From an uncultured Campylobacter sp. (lineage in GTDB: Bacteria > Campylobacterota > Campylobacteria > Campylobacterales > Campylobacteraceae), in assembly GCA_900772495.1 (NCBI GenBank), contig CAAHEJ010000112.1, positions 1-10,868 of the forward strand: a stretch of 10,868 bases of DNA, given 5' to 3'. The notes beneath the pieces are model-generated. The model saw nothing but the letters and a program-made list of their open reading frames with translations, made no database searches and was not told the DNA's origin. Below, piece by piece: positions 7,785-10,868 of the stretch. The stretch's first letter is position 1. Every line of letters starts with the position of its first letter. Made by a program: the position numbers and the translations under genes.

Positions 7785-10137
7785 ATTCTTTAAAAATCAC
7801 TTAAATTTAAGCGTAAAATTCATAAAATTTTACGCTTTTTTAAACAGAACTTTTCGCGCCTTTTTTTCGCGCCTTTTTTGCCCTTTTTCTGTGAAAAAAG
7901 CCCTTAAATTCACAGCCGTTTTAACGCTTTTAATGCTTTTTTTCAGCATACTTTTTATCTTTTTAAATTTTAGCCCAAACGCCTTGCAACAAGGCTTTGA
8001 AAAAAGATACAGCAAGGTGCTTTTTGACAAAGATGAGCAAATTTTAAGCGCTTTTATCAACGAAGAAGAGCAGTGGCACTTAAAGGCAAATTCTGTCCCC
8101 AAACGCCTTAAAATAGCGGCTATTGAGTATGAGGACAAACGCTTTTACTCGCATTTTGGCGTGGATTTTAGCGCGCTTTTTCGCGCCTTTGTGAAAAATT
8201 TAAGCAAGGACAAAAGAAGCGGTGCAAGCACCATTTCTATGCAGGTGATTAAGCTCTATGAAAGAAACGAGCGCACTTATCTTAACAAATTTAGCGAAAT
8301 CATCAAGGCTTTAAGGCTTGAACGCTCGCTTAAAAAAGATGAAATTTTAAGCCTTTATCTTAACAACGCCCCTTATGGAGGCAATCTCGTAGGCTTTTCA
8401 TCGGCGATTTTGTTTTATTTTGACAAAAAGCCTGAGGACTTGTCGTGGAGCGAGGCGGCGCTTTTAGCCGTGCTGCCAAATGCGCCGGGGCTGATGAATT
8501 TAGAAAAAAACAAAATCAAACTCAAAGCCAAAAGAAACGCCCTTTTGCATAAACTTTGCGAAAAGGGGCATTTTGACAAGGACATTTTAAGGCTGGCTCT
8601 GGCTGAGCCTTTGCCTAGCTTTAAACCGCGTAAAAATCTAGCCCCGCACCTTGCCTTGCGCCTTTTAAATGACAATCAAAAGCAAGTTTTTTCAAGCATC
8701 GATAAGAATTTGCAGATAAAATTTGAACAAAAAACAAAGGAATTTAGCATAAATTTAGCAAGGCAGGGCATAAAAAATGTAGCCGTCTTGCTTGCTGACA
8801 CCAAAACGCGCAAAGTGCTTGCTTATGTGGGTTCGCAGGATTTTTATGATAGCGAAAATTTAGGGCAGGTCAATGGCATAGTGGCTAAACGCAGCGTGGG
8901 TTCAACCTTAAAGCCTATTTTGTTTGCGCTGGCTATCGATGAGGGGCTTATTTGCACCGAGTCGCTTTTGCTTGATGTGCCAACTTTTTTTTCAAATTTT
9001 AACCCCCAAAATGCGAACAAAAAGTATTACGGGCTAATCCGCGCGCGAGAAGCCTTGCAAAAGTCCTTAAATGTGCCTTTTGTGAGCTTGCTACAAAGCT
9101 ATGGTTATGAGCGATTTTTTTACGAGATGAAAGACTTTGTGGGCTTTGATGATGAGGATTTTAACAAATACGGCTTATCTTTCATACTTGGCACAAAGGA
9201 AATGAGCCTTGAAGAGCTTGTTAGGCTTTATTTGGGGCTGGCAAATTACGGCGAGTTAGCTGAAATTTCATACTTGCAAGATGAAAATTTAAGCACAAAT
9301 TTAGCAAAAAACGCGAATTCAAAAAAGCAAATGTTTTCAAGGGGTAGTGCGTATCTTACCCTTGAAACGATGAAAGAGCTTAAACGCGTGGGCGTGGAGC
9401 AGTTTAACCAAAGGGACAAAATCATCTCTTGGAAAACAGGCACGAGTTACGGACGCAAGGACGCTTGGGCTTTGGGCGCAACGCCGCGTTATACTTTGGG
9501 CGTTTGGGCGGGGAATTTCACAGGCGAGGCAAATGCGAATTTATACGGCGTGAGCGTGGCTGGGGAGCTTTTTTTTGAGCTTTTGAATTTGCTTGATGGC
9601 GTGAGCGAGGAATTTGTGGCAAGCGATGATTTAATGGCACTAAAAATCGACAGCGCAACGGGTTACCGTTATGATTTGCCAGTGAAATTTAGCTTTGCGC
9701 CTTATCCAAAAGACGCAAAAGCCTTGCGCGTGTCGCCTTACCTAAAAAAAGCGTTTGAATTTGAGGGAGTGGAGGTGGATTCTCGCAATTTAAATTTCAA
9801 AAACGCTGAGCCTAAAATAAAACTAGACTTACCACTGCACGCTTTGGCGTTTTTAAAAGAAGCGGGCGTGAAATTTGAAAAAAGCAAAAGCGTGAAAATT
9901 TTATACCCCACAAAAAACTTGCACATCGTGGCTACTAGGGACTTGCACGCTAAAAATGCGCTCATTGTGAAAGTGGCGAATTTAAAAGATGAAAATTTGT
10001 TTTGGTATCTTAACAACTCGCTTGTCTATGAGGGCAAGGACAAGAGTAAGGAATTTCACTTAAAAGCTGGCAAATACGAGCTTTTCATCATCAGCCAAAG
10101 CGGACAAAGCGATGAGATAAGCTTTTGGGTGGAGTGA
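7771..10137 (+). CDS. pbpC: Penicillin-binding protein 1C, bifunctional transglycosylase/transpeptidase
   Basis: This is a class A PBP that polymerises and cross-links peptidoglycan at the outer face of the inner membrane. Numbered from TTG 7771 (788 residues), one membrane helix spans about 47-67. The GT51 glycosyltransferase domain shows EDKRFYSHFG with catalytic Glu121, GASTISMQ at 151-158, the second catalytic Glu176 (KFSEIIKALRLE), and the ILSLYLNNAPYGG segment starting at 192. The transpeptidase domain has Ser378-Thr-Leu-Lys381 (SxxK), Ser432-Leu-Asn434 (SxN) and Lys555-Thr-Gly (KTG). The last 85 or so residues fit the PBP1C C-terminal domain (BiPBP_C). All catalytic residues are present and the length is close to E. 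coli PbpC (about 770). Placement directly after yfhM supports PBP1C over PBP1A/1B. The start is uncertain: GTG 7891 would give a 748-residue protein beginning VKKALKF just before the membrane helix, and a terminator-like hairpin lies between the two starts. Confidence 0.93.
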   Translation: MWGNKFFKNHLNLSVKFIKFYAFLNRTFRAFFSRLFCPFSVKKALKFTAVLTLLMLFFSILFIFLNFSPNALQQGFEKRYSKVLFDKDEQILSAFINEEEQWHLKANSVPKRLKIAAIEYEDKRFYSHFGVDFSALFRAFVKNLSKDKRSGASTISMQVIKLYERNERTYLNKFSEIIKALRLERSLKKDEILSLYLNNAPYGGNLVGFSSAILFYFDKKPEDLSWSEAALLAVLPNAPGLMNLEKNKIKLKAKRNALLHKLCEKGHFDKDILRLALAEPLPSFKPRKNLAPHLALRLLNDNQKQVFSSIDKNLQIKFEQKTKEFSINLARQGIKNVAVLLADTKTRKVLAYVGSQDFYDSENLGQVNGIVAKRSVGSTLKPILFALAIDEGLICTESLLLDVPTFFSNFNPQNANKKYYGLIRAREALQKSLNVPFVSLLQSYGYERFFYEMKDFVGFDDEDFNKYGLSFILGTKEMSLEELVRLYLGLANYGELAEISYLQDENLSTNLAKNANSKKQMFSRGSAYLTLETMKELKRVGVEQFNQRDKIISWKTGTSYGRKDAWALGATPRYTLGVWAGNFTGEANANLYGVSVAGELFFELLNLLDGVSEEFVASDDLMALKIDSATGYRYDLPVKFSFAPYPKDAKALRVSPYLKKAFEFEGVEVDSRNLNFKNAEPKIKLDLPLHALAFLKEAGVKFEKSKSVKILYPTKNLHIVATRDLHAKNALIVKVANLKDENLFWYLNNSLVYEGKDKSKEFHLKAGKYELFIISQSGQSDEISFWVE
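7809..7841 (+). terminator. Terminator-like hairpin at the yfhM-pbpC junction (possible attenuator)
   Basis: The arms AAGCGTAAAATT (7809-7820) and AATTTTACGCTT (7826-7837) are perfect 12-bp complements around the loop CATAA. The T-run covers 7836-7841. It begins 24 bp after the yfhM stop codon. On the minus strand no T-run follows, so it is directional for yfhM transcription. The stem is AT-rich, so termination is probably partial. If pbpC starts at TTG 7771, the hairpin encodes residues about 13-23 and ribosomes would interfere with its folding. Confidence 0.6.
7855..7880 (+). repeat. Tandem 13-bp repeat in the 5' region of pbpC
   Basis: CGCGCCTTTTTTT (7855-7867) is followed directly by CGCGCCTTTTTTG (7868-7880), matching at 12 of 13 positions. 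The repeat lies between the junction hairpin and the alternative GTG start. It gives a pyrimidine-rich stretch encoding RAFFSRLF in the pbpC frame. Confidence 0.7.
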
Positions 10138-10148
10138 AATACATAAAA

Positions 10149-10507
10149 TGGTGGAAGCGAGGGGTGTCGAACCCCTGTCCAAAAATAGTCCGTCATAGGC
10201 ATCTACATACTTAGCAAGAATGAAAACTTCACCGCACAAGGCTCATTCTCCAAAGCCAGCTTGCACGGCTGAGACTGAATTTCGCTCAAACGCTCGTCAA
10301 ACGCCTAAACTACACTATCAAAAGGTTACTCGCACGCCAAGCTAGATAGTATCGCCCAGCAGCAAGGCTCGACCGCTATGCGATTTTAGCGTAAGCAGGA
10401 GCGAATTTCGCGTTGTTTGCGTTTAAATTTTGTCGGACTTTTAACGCTTTGTCCAAAGCGGTATGCCACCTAAGCCACTCTACTCCTGTCGAAGCCAAGT
10501 CGCTCCC
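10149..10507 (-). ncRNA. ssrA: tmRNA (transfer-messenger RNA)
   Basis: This is the one-piece tmRNA that rescues stalled ribosomes with SmpB and tags the incomplete protein for proteolysis. The 5' end GGGAGCG (10507-10501) pairs with CGCTTCC before A-CCA (ending at 10149) to form the seven-pair acceptor stem. This includes the G3-U pair recognised by alanyl-tRNA synthetase. The T arm is AGGGG-TTCGACA-CCCCT (10176-10160). The tag frame runs from GCA at 10420 to TAG at 10376 and reads ANNAKFAPAYAKIA. The mature length is 359 nt with CCA encoded, and no permutation is seen. The gene is convergent with pbpC with only 11 bp between the pbpC stop and the RNA 3' end. No separate terminator hairpin follows; the sequence after CCA is TTTTATG, so the T arm/acceptor region plus this short T-run may serve. 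Confidence 0.97.
10376..10420 (-). other. tmRNA proteolysis-tag reading frame
   Basis: Fourteen codons plus TAG encode ANNAKFAPAYAKIA, starting at the resume codon GCA (10420-10418). The pattern ANN-KFAPAYAK-A is the Campylobacter-type tag. Here it carries Ala at position 4 and Ile at position 13. Confidence 0.93.
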
Positions 10508-10520
10508 AAATGTGAGTGTG

Positions 10521-10529
10521 ATTGTAGCA
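10521..10529 (-). promoter_or_regulatory. Promoter of ssrA
   Basis: On the minus strand TGC-TACAAT places the -10 hexamer at 10526-10521 with an extended TGn element. The predicted start is near 10514, about seven bases before the mature 5' end at 10507, so a short leader would be removed by RNase P. Phased A-tracts lie upstream from about 10563. Confidence 0.6.
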
Positions 10530-10562
10530 TAAATTTCGCACAAAAATAGTAAATGAAAAGAA

Positions 10563-10633
10563 TTTTTTGTGAAATTTTGAAATTTTTGTGAATTTTTATT
10601 ATGGATTTTTATGAATTTTTGCATTTATTTTTT
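10563..10633. repeat. Phased A/T-tract array between gtrA-like gene and ssrA
   Basis: Seven runs of four to six T on the plus strand (A on the minus strand) are centred near 10565, 10576, 10585, 10595, 10608, 10618 and 10630. The mean spacing is about 10.8 bp, close to one helical turn. Such arrays bend DNA and can act as upstream activating sequence; here they lie upstream of the ssrA -10. No hairpin terminator for the gtrA-like gene is visible in this spacer. Confidence 0.5.
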
Positions 10634-10640
10634 AAAAATT

Positions 10641-10868
10641 TTACGCCTTTTCCCCATAAATCAAAACCTTTCTTGCAAAAAAGCTGTAAAATGCCACGAC
10701 AAAAGAAGTAATGATTTTCGCAAACAAGCTTTCAAGCCCTATAAATTCAACCAAAATCCACAAGATAAGGCTGTTTATCGCAAGTCCTAGCAAATTTATC
10801 ATAAAACTTAAAGCAAATTCAGTCTTTGGGCTGAATTTCGTGTGCTTAAACACGCCTTTTTTAAACAC
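10641..10868 (-). CDS. GtrA-family membrane protein, 5'-partial
   Basis: Seventy-five C-terminal residues are visible and the frame runs off the window end. The GTG at 10868 is the last in-frame codon available, not a supported start. Two hydrophobic helices (about residues 18-44 and 48-66 of the visible part) are linked by a short loop. The final helix ends in FFARKVLIYGEKA, matching the close of GtrA/PF04138 proteins, where an aromatic-Arg-x-x-x-hydrophobic segment follows the last helix. GtrA-like proteins are small four-helix membrane proteins thought to help move lipid-linked sugars (undecaprenyl-phosphate glucose or similar) for surface polysaccharide glycosylation. The gene is co-directional with ssrA, and read-through towards ssrA is possible because no strong terminator separates them. 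The family call is reasonable; the substrate is unknown. Confidence 0.78.
   Translation of the reverse strand: MFKKGVFKHTKFSPKTEFALSFMINLLGLAINSLILWILVEFIGLESLFAKIITSFVVAFYSFFARKVLIYGEKA

Noticed and set aside
2400..10137. Long antisense frames opposite yfhM and pbpC
   Set aside because: They lack ribosome binding sites and recognisable domains, and their residue usage is that of shadows of a strongly coding opposite strand.
10376..10624. 82-codon minus-strand reading frame ending in ANNAKFAPAYAKIA
   Set aside because: It runs through the ssrA promoter and the 5' part of the tmRNA and ends at the tag stop codon. The only genuinely translated part is the 14-codon tag.
10866..10868. GTG at the window end as the start of the GtrA-like gene
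   Set aside because: GtrA proteins are about 120-140 residues with four helices, and only the last two are visible. The codon is the edge of the window, not a supported start.

Overview
The window looks like chromosomal DNA of a Campylobacter or a close relative in the Campylobacterota. Base composition is moderately AT-rich, about 40% GC by eye. Promoters show a TATAAT-like -10 box and no obvious -35. The tmRNA encodes the tag ANNAKFAPAYAKIA, which resembles the Campylobacter ANN-KFAPAYAK family of tags. There are no insertion sequences, phage genes, CRISPR arrays or tRNA genes. The gene density is that of an ordinary core or stable accessory region.

Layout. Bases 1-1815 hold the 3' part of a MscS-family mechanosensitive channel gene (+) whose start lies before the window. 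Facing it is a small gene (-, 1925-2269) for an exported protein with a DUF5666-like fold, ended by a clear intrinsic terminator. A divergent promoter region (about 2270-2399) separates that gene from a two-gene operon on the + strand: a 1794-residue alpha-2-macroglobulin-type lipoprotein (yfhM type, 2400-7784) and penicillin-binding protein 1C (pbpC, 7771-10137). Convergent to pbpC, only 11 bp away, is ssrA (tmRNA, -, 10149-10507). After an AT-rich spacer comes the 3' end of a GtrA-family membrane protein gene (-, 10641 to beyond the window end).

How the genes work together. The central pair is the known bacterial alpha-2-macroglobulin / PBP1C partnership. The lipoprotein carries an intact thioester motif (Cys1348-Ile-Glu-Gln1351) and is thought to trap proteases that enter the periplasm. 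The bifunctional transglycosylase/transpeptidase is thought to repair peptidoglycan. Together they would protect the envelope. The neighbouring MscS channel and the exported small protein are also envelope proteins, but nothing ties them to the operon functionally.

The most interesting point is the yfhM-pbpC junction. A perfect 12-bp stem-loop followed by six T residues, which looks like an intrinsic terminator, lies 24 bp after the yfhM stop and inside the annotated 5' end of pbpC. Either pbpC starts later than its first possible start codon, or an attenuator inside its first codons sets the ratio of the two proteins. Other points are dense RAATTY sites at the window's left end and in the ssrA upstream spacer, helically phased A-tracts before ssrA, and repeats in the divergent promoter region.
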